A stretch of 64,000 nt of DNA from Pandoraea iniqua (GCF_902459685.1 NZ_CABPSF010000004.1:62001-126000); one strand, 5' to 3'; positions 1 to 10,145 are shown, numbered from the stretch's first letter. Program-made: numbers and translations. Notes: generated from the sequence alone by a model not told the origin.

Positions 1-158
1 TACGAGAACGGAATCGACGATTCGCGCACCCCGAGTGCGATCACGCCGGTGTCCTTGATCTTCTTGAGCGTTCCGGTCAGTTCCTGCGCGCTGGCAGTGT
101 GCGCGAACAGGCTGGCGGCAGCGCTGACGAGCAGCAGAGGGGCAAACAGCTTCTTCAT
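1..158 (-). CDS. Amino-acid ABC transporter periplasmic binding protein, N-terminal part
   Basis: Only the first 52 codons lie in the window and the gene runs off its left edge. The protein opens with a clear signal peptide (MKKLFAPLLLVSAAASLFA, then an Ala-rich stretch ending near TASAQ). It continues with LTGTLKKIKDTGVIALGVRE, which is the start of a type-3 periplasmic solute-binding protein of the glutamate/aspartate GltI kind. Such proteins capture polar amino acids in the periplasm for an ABC importer. An AGGA ribosome site lies about 8 bases before the ATG. It is downstream of and on the same strand as the D-amino-acid dehydrogenase gene, 169 bp away, so the two may serve related amino-acid use. 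The exact substrate cannot be judged from this fragment. Confidence 0.8.
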   Translation of the reverse strand, partial: MKKLFAPLLLVSAAASLFAHTASAQELTGTLKKIKDTGVIALGVRESSIPFS

Positions 159-327
159 GGTCTCAGTCCTATAGGAACAAATGGTGCGGTGGTCCGCACC
201 GTTGGAATATCAAACCAAAATTACTGATACAACCAGACACGCCTTCCCAACGGTCCCCGTGGGAGTGATCAAATTCTTGCCGGCCGACGATCGGCCCGGA
301 AGGCTCGTCATGTTCGGCCACCGCGCA

Positions 328-1584
328 TCACGCGGCCAGACGGGCAAACCCTGCCAGATCGACGGCCGGGCGCTCGCCATCGATCGCGTTGGCGATGACG
401 CGTGCCGCGCCCATCGACAACGTAAAACCCAAACCGCCGTGGCCCACGTTCAGCCACAGATTCCCCAGCCGTCCCGCACGGCCCAGAATCGGACGCCCAT
501 GCGGCGTGGCCGGACGCATGCCCGTCCACTCGAGCGGCGCATGCGCACCGCGCAGCGCCGGGAACAAGTCGCCCGACAGCGAACGTAAGGCGTCGATGCG
601 ATGTTCGGCAATCCGAAAGTCGTAGCCGACCAGATCGGCGATGCCCGCTACGCGCAGATGCTCGCCCAGACTTGCATACACGACTTTGTTGTCGGCATCC
701 GTCACCGACACCTGCGGGCGCGCATCGACCGGTGCGTCGCGATACGTCAGGCTGTAACCCTTGAGCGGATACAGCGAAACCGATTCGCCCACGGTGCGCA
801 ACAGCGGCATAGCGGCCAGACCGTTGGCGACCACCACGGCGTCGACGTCGATGTCGCCCGAGCGGGTGCGCACGGCGCGCACAGTGTCGCCACGCACGTC
901 AAAGCCGGTAACCTCATGCTCGAAGCGCAACGAGCCGCGTGCATGGGCGCCGACGAGCCGCGCCAGTTCCTTGCACAGCAACTGACAATCGCCGGTGCCT
1001 TCGCCGGGAGTGTGAATCCCGCCGGCCAGTTCGCCGGCAATCTTGCCCAAGGCGGGTTCCAGCGTGGCGCAGGTGGCGGCGTCGACGCGGCGTTGTGCGT
1101 AGCCGAGGCCGTTCGCCAGTTCGAGCGAACGCTCCGCGGCGGCGAGCTTGGCAGCGTCGCGATACACCACGAGTTTGCCGCTCAGCCGATAGTCGAACGA
1201 CACCGACTCCTGCGAGAGAAATTCCAGCATCACTTCGCGGCTATGCAGCCCGAGTGAGAGCAGACGCAATGTCGAGCTGGCATTGGCCTGCGTGTTGCAG
1301 TGCTTCACGAACTCGAGCGACCAGCGCCAGAAGTCCGGATCGAACGAAGGCTTGATTCGCAACGGGCCGGTGCGCGAGAACAGCAGCGACGGCAGTTGCG
1401 AGAGCACGCCCGGCGCCGCCAGCGGCGACACGTAGCCGTAGCTCAACTGGCCGCCGTTAGCGAAGCTCGTGCCCAGACCCGGTCCGCGCCCGCTGTCGAT
1501 GACCGTGACCTCGTGGCCGGCGCGCAGCAACTGATACGCGCTGGCGAGGCCGACGATGCCCGCCCCGATGACTCCAATATGCAT
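328..1584 (-). CDS. dadA: D-amino acid dehydrogenase (DadA-type FAD oxidoreductase)
   Basis: A 418-residue FAD-dependent oxidoreductase that would oxidatively deaminate D-amino acids to 2-oxo acids at the inner membrane, passing electrons to the respiratory chain. The N-terminus has the dinucleotide-binding fold (IGVIGAGIVGLASAYQLL, residues 3-20) followed by the DadA-like segment GTSFANGGQLSYGYVSPLA. The C-terminus has the family segment EWTGMRPATPHGRPILGR and a final NVGHGGLGFTLSMGAAR. The ATG at 1584 is chosen because the Rossmann strand starts immediately after it; a longer reading would add about 44 unconserved residues. The length is close to the usual ~430. A LysR gene diverges from it across 214 bp and is the likely regulator. 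A different DadA-family amine dehydrogenase specificity is possible. Confidence 0.88.
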   Translation of the reverse strand: MHIGVIGAGIVGLASAYQLLRAGHEVTVIDSGRGPGLGTSFANGGQLSYGYVSPLAAPGVLSQLPSLLFSRTGPLRIKPSFDPDFWRWSLEFVKHCNTQANASSTLRLLSLGLHSREVMLEFLSQESVSFDYRLSGKLVVYRDAAKLAAAERSLELANGLGYAQRRVDAATCATLEPALGKIAGELAGGIHTPGEGTGDCQLLCKELARLVGAHARGSLRFEHEVTGFDVRGDTVRAVRTRSGDIDVDAVVVANGLAAMPLLRTVGESVSLYPLKGYSLTYRDAPVDARPQVSVTDADNKVVYASLGEHLRVAGIADLVGYDFRIAEHRIDALRSLSGDLFPALRGAHAPLEWTGMRPATPHGRPILGRAGRLGNLWLNVGHGGLGFTLSMGAARVIANAIDGERPAVDLAGFARLAA

Positions 1585-1798
1585 GACGATCAATAACAAC
1601 CAAAAACACAGTGAATAGCAAGGCGGAAAATATTCGCGGCAGCAGGACGGGGACCCCGCCGCAGGCGCTTTCTCCACGGCCTTTGTTACGCAGTGTAGAT
1701 CGATAAAAATCGCCAACCTATGCGGTTTTGAGGCAGCATATGTCTTTTAGCTATAGGGTCGGCGCGACGCGCGGCTCACCACAGAGGCGGCAGCAGGC

Positions 1799-2758
1799 AT
1801 GAAATTGCGGCATATCGAGACGTTTCGCGCAGTGGTTCTGACAGGCTCGGCCAGCGGCGCGGCGCAACTGCTCAACGTCTCGCAACCGGTGGTCTCGCGC
1901 GTGCTGCAACACGCCGAACAACAACTCGGTTTCAAGCTGTTCGATCGCGTGAAGGGCCGCCTCGTGCCCACGGCGGAAGCGCGCAGGCTCTATCCCGACG
2001 TGGAGCGCATCTTCAGCGATCTGGAGCGCTTGCGCACCACCTCGCGCAACCTGCGCCAGCACGGCGTCGGCCATCTGCGCATCGCCGCCACCCCCAGCCT
2101 CGCGCAAAGCCTGCTGCCCGCAGCCATCGAGCGCATGCGGCGGGCGCATCCCGACGTTGCCTTCGAACTCATCACGCACCACACGACGGAGATGATCACG
2201 GCGATTCTGACGTCGTCGGTGGACGTGGGCATCGTCTCGGCGCCGCCGATGGCCGCCGGTATCGTGAGCCGTCCGATTGCGCAGGGGCACATCGTGCTGG
2301 CCGTGCCGGCCGCGTGGCCGAAGCTGGCCCGTCGCGGGCAAGCCAGTGCCGAAGCGCTGATCGGCCGCGATCTGATCAAGCTGCACGATGACACGCCGCT
2401 GGGCGCGCTGATCAACGAGCGGCTTGAGCAGACGGCGCTTTTGCAGGATGCCGAAGTGATGGTTCAGACGTACTCGCTCGCGGCGGCGCTGGTGGAGCAT
2501 GGGCTGGGCTACGCGTTGCTGGACCAGTTCACCGCTGCCAGCGCGCATGTGCAGACGCAATGCCTGTACCGCGTGGCACCGGCCATCGAATTTCCCGTGG
2601 AAATGCTGCGCCCGGCGCACGAGCCGGAATCGGTGCTCGCCGATACGTTACGCCGTCATCTGGCGGATGTTGCAGAGGAGCTCAGTGCCCGCGCCGAAGC
2701 GCTCTGCGAAGGGCGTGAAATCGTCCTCGCGCCCGGCGAGGAAGCGGACGAGGGCTGA
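1799..2758 (+). CDS. LysR-family transcriptional regulator
   Basis: A 319-residue LysR-type regulator. The N-terminal winged helix-turn-helix begins MKLRHIETFRAVVLTGSASG and contains QPVVSRVLQHAEQQLGFKLF (about residues 32-51). It is followed by the linker helix and a periplasmic-binding-protein-like effector domain from about residue 90. The gene is divergent from dadA, the typical LysR layout, so its effector may be a D-amino acid and its target the dadA promoter; that is inference. The first 60 residues are like the NocR/OccR group, which senses opine and amino-acid ligands, though this is memory-based. The acidic tail (EEADEG) is unremarkable. It converges on the lipoprotein gene 15 bp away. 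Confidence 0.9.
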   Translation: MKLRHIETFRAVVLTGSASGAAQLLNVSQPVVSRVLQHAEQQLGFKLFDRVKGRLVPTAEARRLYPDVERIFSDLERLRTTSRNLRQHGVGHLRIAATPSLAQSLLPAAIERMRRAHPDVAFELITHHTTEMITAILTSSVDVGIVSAPPMAAGIVSRPIAQGHIVLAVPAAWPKLARRGQASAEALIGRDLIKLHDDTPLGALINERLEQTALLQDAEVMVQTYSLAAALVEHGLGYALLDQFTAASAHVQTQCLYRVAPAIEFPVEMLRPAHEPESVLADTLRRHLADVAEELSARAEALCEGREIVLAPGEEADEG

Positions 2759-2773
2759 CGTGCCGCTAGCGCG

Positions 2774-3394
2774 TCACCGGCAACCCGGCTCGCTCCTCAC
2801 TTCGAAGTAAGTGAACGGCTGCCCTTGCAGCTTGCCCGCCAGCGACGGATAGTTCGCCGCGACAAAGCGGCGTGCACCGGCCATATCGAACTCGGTGCGT
2901 AACCATATCTGCCCGTCATGGCTGTCGAGCACGAGCGTGCCCGCGTATATGACGTCGCCCCGATGCACTTGTACCGTCGGCACCTTGCGGCCCTTGCAGT
3001 AGCGGAAGCGGTAGCTGTTGTCGGCGGGAACGAACTCCATCGGACCGAAGCGCTCGTTACGCATGAGCGGCGAGACCCGCATGGCGACAAACCCGCGCGT
3101 CGGCGGGTTGGTGTTGAGGGTGCGCGTGACCTTGCCGCCGACGATGCCGTTGATGGTCTGCGAGAAGTCCGAGTAGTTCCACGGCCCCCAAGTGCTTTGC
3201 AAAGGCGTGTCGAGGCCGACGATCACGATGGCGTATTCGTCGAGGGTGTCTTCGGTCAGCTGGGGATTGGGCGGGACGCCCTTGGAACTGCACGCGGCGA
3301 GGAGCGCCGCAGTGAGAAGTGCCGCAGTGGCAAGCGCCGCGCACTGCGCAGCAAAGGGGGACAACAGGGCGCGTAACGTTTGCGACGACCTCAT
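2774..3394 (-). CDS. Conserved lipoprotein of unknown function
   Basis: A 206-residue protein with a hydrophobic N-terminal segment and a lipobox (LLAAC, Cys at about residue 35), so it should be lipidated and held on the periplasmic side of the envelope. The first 20 residues may be over-called, because the signal core begins around residue 17. No catalytic motif is recognised. The mature part has two further cysteines (RYCKGRK and the C-terminal EPGCR) that could pair. It starts 39 bp after the dbpA stop on the same strand and so may be co-transcribed with the helicase. I do not recognise the family. Confidence 0.75.
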   Translation of the reverse strand: MRSSQTLRALLSPFAAQCAALATAALLTAALLAACSSKGVPPNPQLTEDTLDEYAIVIVGLDTPLQSTWGPWNYSDFSQTINGIVGGKVTRTLNTNPPTRGFVAMRVSPLMRNERFGPMEFVPADNSYRFRYCKGRKVPTVQVHRGDVIYAGTLVLDSHDGQIWLRTEFDMAGARRFVAANYPSLAGKLQGQPFTYFEVRSEPGCR

Positions 3395-3433
3395 TGCAGC
3401 CTCCTTGCCGCGCGCGGCGTGGGTAGGTAGCTC

Positions 3434-4849
3434 TTAGTCTTGCTGCATGTACCGCACTTTGACCTTACGGTTCTTGACGCGACCGTCGTTGAGCTTGCGC
3501 AGCGCCACGGGGGCGATATCGCGCTCCACAGCAATATACGTGAAGTTCTCGAGCACGTTGATCTTGCCGATCTGGCTGGCGGCAAAACCTGCCTCGCCGG
3601 TCAGCGCGCCGAGCACATCGCCCGGACGGATCTTGTCTTTCTTGCCGCCATACATCTGAAGGGTGACCATCGGCGGCAGCAAATGCCCGGCGCCCGACGG
3701 CGTCAGCTCGTCGAGCTTGTGCCACGGCACTTCGCGGCCTTGCGACGCTTCGATCGCACCCACCCGGCCCATCTCGTTCATGCTCACCAGACTGAACGCC
3801 CAGCCGTCTTCGTCCGCGCGGCCGGTACGGCCAACACGGTGCACATACACCTCGGGGTCGGGCGTCACGTCCACGTTGATCACGGCTTCGAGCTGGGTGA
3901 TGTCGAGCCCGCGCGCGGCCACGTCGGTCGCGACAAGCACGGAGCAGCTACGGTTCGCAAACTGAATCAGCACCTGATCGCGCTCGCGCTGTTCCAGATC
4001 GCCATGCAGCGTCAGGGCGTGGAAGCCTTCGGCAAGCAGCACGTCGGTCAGGTCGCGGCACTGGGCACGCGTGTTGCAGAACGCAATCGTGCTGACCGGA
4101 CGGAAGTGGTCGAGCAACAGCCCGACGGCGTGCAGACGCTCCTCTTCGCGCACTTCGTAAAAGCGCTGGCGAATCTTGCTGGCGTCGTGCTTTTCTTCAA
4201 GGCGAATCTCGCGCGGTGAGCGCAACAGGCGCTGGGCGAGCTTGCCGATGCCTTCCGGATAGGTCGCCGAGAAGAGCAGCGTCTGGCGCGAAGCCGGCGT
4301 CTGGCGGGCCACGGTGGCGATGTCGTCGAAGAACCCCATGTCGAGCATGCGATCGGCTTCGTCGAGCACCAGCGTCTTCACGTTGGCCAGCGAGAGCGTT
4401 TCGCGCTCGAGGTGATCCATGATGCGGCCCGGCGTGCCTACTACGATGTGGGCGCCGTGTGCGAGGCTTTCGGCCTGCGGGCGCAGCGGGGCGCCACCGC
4501 ACAGCGTGAGCACCTTGACGTTGTCTTCGGCGCGGGCGATGCGGCGCACTTCCTGCGCCACCTGCTCGGCGAGTTCGCGGGTCGGGCACAGCACGGCGGC
4601 CTGCACGTTGAAGTCGCGCACATCCACGCGCTGGAGCAGTCCGAGCGCGAAGGCGGCGGTCTTGCCGCTGCCGGTCTTGGCTTGTGCAATGAGATCGTGC
4701 CCGGCGAGCATGTCGGGCAGGGCGGCGCCCTGAATGGGCGTCATCGAGACGTAACCGAGCCGTGCGAGGTTCTCCTGCATGGCAGGCGAGAGCGGCAGGC
4801 TCGAGAAGGGGGCGCCGTCGGCGCGTGAATCGGGGGCTTTTGAAGTCAT
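3434..4849 (-). CDS. dbpA: ATP-dependent RNA helicase DbpA
   Basis: A 471-residue DEAD-box helicase. Motifs in order: AKTGSGKTAAF (I), PTRELAEQV (Ia), GTPGRI (Ib), DEADRMLDMGF (II), SATYP (III), ATDVAARGLD (V) and HRVGRTGR (VI). After residue about 380 comes the DbpA-type C-terminal RNA-binding domain (KIRPGDVLGALTGEAGF through the basic VKNRKVKVRYMQQD). In E. coli that domain binds hairpin 92 of 23S rRNA and brings the helicase to maturing 50S subunits. The ATG at 4849 is preferred to a TTG two codons upstream. The gene diverges from the glutamate dehydrogenase gene and lies just upstream of the lipoprotein gene. Confidence 0.95.
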   Translation of the reverse strand: MTSKAPDSRADGAPFSSLPLSPAMQENLARLGYVSMTPIQGAALPDMLAGHDLIAQAKTGSGKTAAFALGLLQRVDVRDFNVQAAVLCPTRELAEQVAQEVRRIARAEDNVKVLTLCGGAPLRPQAESLAHGAHIVVGTPGRIMDHLERETLSLANVKTLVLDEADRMLDMGFFDDIATVARQTPASRQTLLFSATYPEGIGKLAQRLLRSPREIRLEEKHDASKIRQRFYEVREEERLHAVGLLLDHFRPVSTIAFCNTRAQCRDLTDVLLAEGFHALTLHGDLEQRERDQVLIQFANRSCSVLVATDVAARGLDITQLEAVINVDVTPDPEVYVHRVGRTGRADEDGWAFSLVSMNEMGRVGAIEASQGREVPWHKLDELTPSGAGHLLPPMVTLQMYGGKKDKIRPGDVLGALTGEAGFAASQIGKINVLENFTYIAVERDIAPVALRKLNDGRVKNRKVKVRYMQQD

Positions 4850-5042
4850 GCGCAATTATACCGGCTTATCTCCGTCCAACCGGCGGGGTGCCGGTGCCGC
4901 CATACTGGGCGCCGTGCCGCCGCAGCGGGCTGCTGCCGCGGGCTGCAGCCGCTCTCCCCGATGCACCATTGCTGCCCGGGGCCACCCGGCGTAGCATGGC
5001 CTTGCCTGTCGATGACTCGTCCCATTCCTGCCGAGGTTTTTC

Positions 5043-8000
5043 ATGCCTGCGCATCCGGAAGAGAAGGTCCGCCAGCACATGGCGGAAGTCGTGACCATGG
5101 CGCGCGAGCGCGCGCCCGACGTCGCTGCCCAGTTCGAACCCTTCGTATTGCATTACTACGGTCTGGCCGATGCCGAGGAAGTCGTCTCGCGCAGTGTCGC
5201 CGATCTTTATGGCGCGGCGATGGCGCATTGGCAACTGGGGCAGAAATTCGTGTCCGGCCAGCCCCGCATCCGTATCTACAACCCCACTCTCGACCAGCAC
5301 GGCTGGCATTGCAGCCACACGGTGGTCGAGATCGTCAACGACGACATGCCGTTTCTCGTCGATTCGGTGACGATGGAAATCAACCGGCAGGGGCTGGCGC
5401 TCCATTCGGCGTTCCACCCGGTCTATCGCGTCACCCGTGACAGCACCGGCAAACGCGTTGCCGTCGCCCCCGGCGGCGGTATCCGGCGCAGCACCATGCC
5501 GGCCATCGGCGACGGGGCCAGCGCAGGCAGTGCGAGTGGCAAAGCGGGGCGGGGCGGCACGGGGAACGGCGGTGCTGCGGGCGCGGCGCAAGTCGGCGCG
5601 CTGCTTGGCGCCACCCCTGCGAACGGCGCGGCCGCGTCAGCGGGCGAGGGCGGTGGCGGTGGCGGTGGCGGCAGTCAGGATGGCGGTCGCTTCGAATCGT
5701 ATATCCACGTCGAAGTCGACCGTTTCTCTGAACCGGAGCGCATACAGGCGCTTGCCGACGGCCTGCAACGCGTGCTCGGCGACGTGCGCGCGGCCGTGGA
5801 GGACTGGCGGGCGATGCAGGCGGCCGCCCACGCCGCCATCGAGGCACTCACCCAGCGGGCGGCGCAGAAGGGCGTGAGCGAGCAGGAGCGGGCGGAGGTG
5901 GACGAGGCGCAGGCCTTCCTCGACTGGATGCTCGGGCGCCACTTCACCTTCCTTGGTTATCGCGATTACGAGCTCGTGGAGCGCGACGGCGCGCACTATC
6001 TGCAAGGTGTGGCAGGGACCGGGCTGGGCGTGTTGCGCGAATCGCGCCGCGACGCCGCCTCGCCCGACGTCACCCGTCTGTCGCCGGGCGCCATCGGCAT
6101 CGTGGAAGCCAGCACGCCGATATTCCTCACCAAGGCGAACTCGCGCGCCACCGTGCACCGGCCGGGCTATCTGGACTATGTGGGCGTGAAGCGCTTCGAC
6201 GCGCAGGGCCGCGTCTGCGGCGAGCGCCGCTTTCTGGGCTTGTACACGTCAACCGTCTATATGGTGCCGGTGGAAGATATCCCGCTGGTGCGCCGCAAAG
6301 TCGCCGAAGTGATCGGGCGCACGGGCTTCCTGCCCAACGGCCATCTGGCCAAGACGCTGGTCACCATTCTCGAACAGTACCCGCGCGACGAACTCTTTCA
6401 GATCGATGTCGACGCGCTGGCCGAAATTGCGCTCGGCATTCTGCGCTTGCAGGAGCGCCAGCGCACGCGGCTCTTTGTGCGGCGCGACCGGTTCGACCGC
6501 TTTGTGTCGTGCATGGTGTTCGTACCGCGCGAGAAATTTAATACCGACCTGCGCGTGCGCGTGCAGAACCTGTTGCTGGCGGCCTATCACGGCACCGGCG
6601 TGGAATTTACGCCGCAACTCTCCGAGTCGATGCTCGCGCGGATTCACATTACCGTGCGCACCGAGCCCGGCCATGTGCCCGACGTCGATGTGAACGAACT
6701 CGAAGCGCGCATCGTCGAGACGTCGCGCCGCTGGCAGGACGACCTGTCGGAAGCCCTGCGCGAGCAATTGGGCGAAGAGCGGGGCATGCGGGCACTGCGT
6801 CGCTACGCGCAGGCGTTCCCCGCCGGGTATCGCGAAGACTATGCCGCGCGTGTGGCAGTGCGTGACGTGGAGTTGATCGAGCCGCTGCTGGGCGCGCGCC
6901 AGTCGGCCACCGGTTGCTCGCAATTGTCGATGCAGCTTTATCGTCCACTCGAAGCCTCCCCCGGCGCTTTGCGTTTCAAGATTTATCAGGCGGGCGAACC
7001 GATCGCCCTCTCGCGCAGCCTGCCGATGCTGGAGCATCTGGGCGTGCGCGTGAACGACGAGCGGCCGTATCGTATCGAAACGGCCGACTCGGGCGCGATC
7101 TGGATGCATGACTTCGGCATGACGAGCCTCGATGGCGCCGACGTCGATCTCGAACAGGCGCGGGCGCGTTTCGAAGACGCCTTCGCGCGTATCTGGGCGG
7201 GCGACGTCGAGAACGACGATCTGAACCGGCTGGTCTTGCAGGCCGGGCTCACATGGCGCGAAGTGCGCATTCTGCGTGCGTACGCCAAGTACATCCGCCA
7301 AGTCGGCTCGACGTTCAGCAATGCCTATATAGAGAGCGCGCTGACGGGCAATCCGTCGATTGCAGGGCTGCTCGTGCGGCTGTTCCTTGCGCGCTTCGAC
7401 CCGGCACTCCCGGCCGAGACCCGTACTCACCAGTCGGAGCGGTTGCGCGCACAGATTCACGCGGCGCTCGAAGACGTACCCAATCTCGACGAAGACCGGA
7501 TCCTGCGCCAGTTCCTCGGGGTGCTGGAGGCGACGCTGCGCACCAACTACTTCCAGCGCGGGAAGGACGGCACCACGCAGAAGCCTTATCTGTCGTTCAA
7601 ATTCGATCCGTCGAAGGTGCCGGGCTTGCCCGAACCTAAGCCGATGTTCGAGATCTGGGTGTATTCGCCACGGGTCGAAGGCGTGCACCTGCGCGGCGGG
7701 CGAGTCGCGCGTGGTGGTCTGCGCTGGTCCGACCGCCGGGAAGACTTCCGCACCGAAGTGCTGGGCCTCGTTAAAGCTCAGATGGTGAAAAACACCGTGA
7801 TCGTGCCGGTGGGCTCGAAGGGTGGTTTCGTCGTCAAGCAGCCACCGGCACCGGGCGATCGCGACGCTTTTCTGGCCGAAGGTGTGGCCTGCTATCAGAC
7901 CTTCCTGCGCGGTTTGCTCGATCTGACCGACAACTACGTCGATGGCCAGCTCGTGGCACCGGCCGACACTGTGCGATACGACGCGGACGATCCGTATCTC

Positions 8001-10145
8001 GTGGTGGCGGCCGACAAGGGCACGGCCACCTTCTCCGACTATGCGAATGCCATTTCGGCGGAGTACGGCTTCTGGCTGGGCGACGCGTTTGCGTCGGGCG
8101 GTTCGGTCGGCTACGACCACAAGAAGATGGCAATCACCGCACGTGGCGCGTGGGAGTCGGTCAAGCGGCATTTCAGCGAGATGGGCATCGATACGCAGAC
8201 GCAGGACTTCAGCGTGGTGGGTATCGGCGATATGTCGGGCGACGTGTTCGGCAACGGCATGCTGCTCTCGAAGCACATCCGGCTGGTGGCGGCGTTCGAT
8301 CACCGGCATATCTTTCTCGATCCGTCGCCCGATGCGGCCGTCTCGTTCGCCGAGCGCGAACGGCTGTTCCAACTGCCGCGCTCCAGTTGGGGCGACTACG
8401 ACGTCAAACTGATTTCTGCCGGTGGCGGCATCTTTCCCCGCAGTGCCAAGACGATAGCGCTCTCACCCGAGGTGCGGGAACTGATCGAGACGGACGCCAC
8501 CGAAATGGCCCCGACCGACCTGTTGCGCGCCTTGCTGAAGGCGCCTGTCGACCTGCTCTACAACGGCGGCATCGGCACCTACGTGAAGGCGAGTACAGAA
8601 TCGCACGCGCAAGTCGGCGACCGCGCCAACGACGGCCTGCGCGTGAACGGGCTCGATCTGCGATGCAAGGTCGTGGCGGAAGGCGGCAATCTCGGACTGA
8701 CGCAGTTGGGCCGTATCGAATACGCGCAGCACGGCGGACGGATCAACACCGACGCGATCGACAACTCGGCGGGTGTCGATTGTTCCGATCACGAGGTGAA
8801 CATCAAGATTCTGCTGGGCATTGTGGTGGCCGATGGCGAGATGACGCTCAAGCAGCGCAACACGTTGCTCGCCGAGATGACCGAAGAAGTCGGCACGCTG
8901 GTGCTTCGCGACAACTATCTGCAAACGCAGGCGTTGTCGCTCGGGCGTTTGCGTGCGGCAGCGGCGCTCGATGGCGACGCCCGGTTCATGCGGTATCTCG
9001 AACGGGCCCAGCGGCTTGCCCGCGCCATTGAATTCCTGCCCGACGACGAGGCGCTCGACGCACGCCGCGCTGCGGGGACGGGGCTCACGTCGCCCGAACG
9101 TGCCGTGCTCATGGCTTACAGCAAGATGTGGCTGTACGACATGCTGCTCGCCAGCACGCTGCCCGATGCGGAATTTGTGGCGGAAGAGCTGCCGACGTAT
9201 TTCCCGACGCCCTTGGCGAGCCGATGCGGTGCGGCCATGACACGCCACCCGCTCAAGCGCGAAATTCTGGCGACGATGCACGCCAATGCGCTCGTCAACC
9301 GGGCGGGCGTGACGTTCGTGCACCATTTGAGCGAGGAGACGGGGGCCGACCCGGTCGATGTCGTGCGCGCGAGTCTTGCCGCGCGCGGTGTCTACGGGCT
9401 CGACGCCTTGTGGGAAGAGGTTGACGCGCTCGATGCCCGCGTGTCGCATGAAACGCAGGCGGCGCTGTTCACCGCGCTGGCGCAGTGGCACGAGCAGGCG
9501 ACGCTGTGGTTCCTGCGTCGTCGCCTGACGGACGTGCCGCAAACGGTGGAGCGCATGCGCGGCGTGCTCGATCCGTTGCTGCCGACGCTCGACTCGCTGG
9601 TGAGTGGCGAAGCGGCCGACGAAGCGCGGGCGAAGCGGCAGACCTTCGTCGATGCGGGGGTGCCACCGGCACTGGCGCAGACAGCGGCCGGCATCGGCGC
9701 ACGCGTGGCGTTACTCGATATTGCCGAAGTGGCGAGCACCAGCCGGTGTGAACCGGCGCTGGCGGCGCAGGTGTATTTCGCGCTCGATCAGCCGCTGGGC
9801 TATGGCTGGCTGCATGCGGGTGTGCTCGGACTGCCGGTGCAATCGCATTGGCAGCGTCTGGCGCGCGCCACGTTGTTGGAGGAACTGTCGATCCTGCGGC
9901 GGCGCTTGACGGCGAGCGTGCTCGACGGCGCACCGACCGAGACAACGGATGCGGCATCAGACAAGACCGCCACGGCGCCGTCCAGCAGCACTCAAGCCGA
10001 CACCCGGGTGGCCGACTGGCAGCAGGCCCATGCCGACTCGCTGGCGCGCTATCACCGTGTGCTGGCCGATCAGGTGGCGGCGGGCAATGCGGATCTGGCG
10101 ATGCTCTCGGTCAGTTTGAAATCGCTCGCGGAAGTGGGGCGGTGA
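5043..10145 (+). CDS. NAD-specific glutamate dehydrogenase, large (about 180 kDa) type
   Basis: A 1700-residue member of the large NAD-dependent glutamate dehydrogenase family, which converts glutamate to 2-oxoglutarate and ammonia in the cytoplasm and works mainly in the catabolic direction. The long N-terminal half carries the ACT-like regulatory region. The catalytic core includes VPVGSKGGFVVKQ (about residue 925), GYDHKKMAITARGAWES (about 1022), VVGIGDMSGDVFGNGML (about 1060) and AEGGNLGLTQLGRIEYA (about 1215). Family members are usually near 1600 residues. The excess comes from a Gly/Ala/Ser-rich insert at about residues 145-220 (including a run of nine glycines) and a Thr/Ser-rich patch near 1640-1660. 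It is transcribed alone, divergently from dbpA. Allosteric control, known for this family, is not visible here. Confidence 0.95.
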   Translation: MPAHPEEKVRQHMAEVVTMARERAPDVAAQFEPFVLHYYGLADAEEVVSRSVADLYGAAMAHWQLGQKFVSGQPRIRIYNPTLDQHGWHCSHTVVEIVNDDMPFLVDSVTMEINRQGLALHSAFHPVYRVTRDSTGKRVAVAPGGGIRRSTMPAIGDGASAGSASGKAGRGGTGNGGAAGAAQVGALLGATPANGAAASAGEGGGGGGGGSQDGGRFESYIHVEVDRFSEPERIQALADGLQRVLGDVRAAVEDWRAMQAAAHAAIEALTQRAAQKGVSEQERAEVDEAQAFLDWMLGRHFTFLGYRDYELVERDGAHYLQGVAGTGLGVLRESRRDAASPDVTRLSPGAIGIVEASTPIFLTKANSRATVHRPGYLDYVGVKRFDAQGRVCGERRFLGLYTSTVYMVPVEDIPLVRRKVAEVIGRTGFLPNGHLAKTLVTILEQYPRDELFQIDVDALAEIALGILRLQERQRTRLFVRRDRFDRFVSCMVFVPREKFNTDLRVRVQNLLLAAYHGTGVEFTPQLSESMLARIHITVRTEPGHVPDVDVNELEARIVETSRRWQDDLSEALREQLGEERGMRALRRYAQAFPAGYREDYAARVAVRDVELIEPLLGARQSATGCSQLSMQLYRPLEASPGALRFKIYQAGEPIALSRSLPMLEHLGVRVNDERPYRIETADSGAIWMHDFGMTSLDGADVDLEQARARFEDAFARIWAGDVENDDLNRLVLQAGLTWREVRILRAYAKYIRQVGSTFSNAYIESALTGNPSIAGLLVRLFLARFDPALPAETRTHQSERLRAQIHAALEDVPNLDEDRILRQFLGVLEATLRTNYFQRGKDGTTQKPYLSFKFDPSKVPGLPEPKPMFEIWVYSPRVEGVHLRGGRVARGGLRWSDRREDFRTEVLGLVKAQMVKNTVIVPVGSKGGFVVKQPPAPGDRDAFLAEGVACYQTFLRGLLDLTDNYVDGQLVAPADTVRYDADDPYLVVAADKGTATFSDYANAISAEYGFWLGDAFASGGSVGYDHKKMAITARGAWESVKRHFSEMGIDTQTQDFSVVGIGDMSGDVFGNGMLLSKHIRLVAAFDHRHIFLDPSPDAAVSFAERERLFQLPRSSWGDYDVKLISAGGGIFPRSAKTIALSPEVRELIETDATEMAPTDLLRALLKAPVDLLYNGGIGTYVKASTESHAQVGDRANDGLRVNGLDLRCKVVAEGGNLGLTQLGRIEYAQHGGRINTDAIDNSAGVDCSDHEVNIKILLGIVVADGEMTLKQRNTLLAEMTEEVGTLVLRDNYLQTQALSLGRLRAAAALDGDARFMRYLERAQRLARAIEFLPDDEALDARRAAGTGLTSPERAVLMAYSKMWLYDMLLASTLPDAEFVAEELPTYFPTPLASRCGAAMTRHPLKREILATMHANALVNRAGVTFVHHLSEETGADPVDVVRASLAARGVYGLDALWEEVDALDARVSHETQAALFTALAQWHEQATLWFLRRRLTDVPQTVERMRGVLDPLLPTLDSLVSGEAADEARAKRQTFVDAGVPPALAQTAAGIGARVALLDIAEVASTSRCEPALAAQVYFALDQPLGYGWLHAGVLGLPVQSHWQRLARATLLEELSILRRRLTASVLDGAPTETTDAASDKTATAPSSSTQADTRVADWQQAHADSLARYHRVLADQVAAGNADLAMLSVSLKSLAEVGR

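Noticed and set aside
6249-8372. Long open frame (707 codons) on the minus strand opposite glutamate dehydrogenase.
   Set aside because: It is an antisense shadow of a GC-rich gene: Arg/His-rich, no domains, and the plus-strand frame has unmistakable family motifs.
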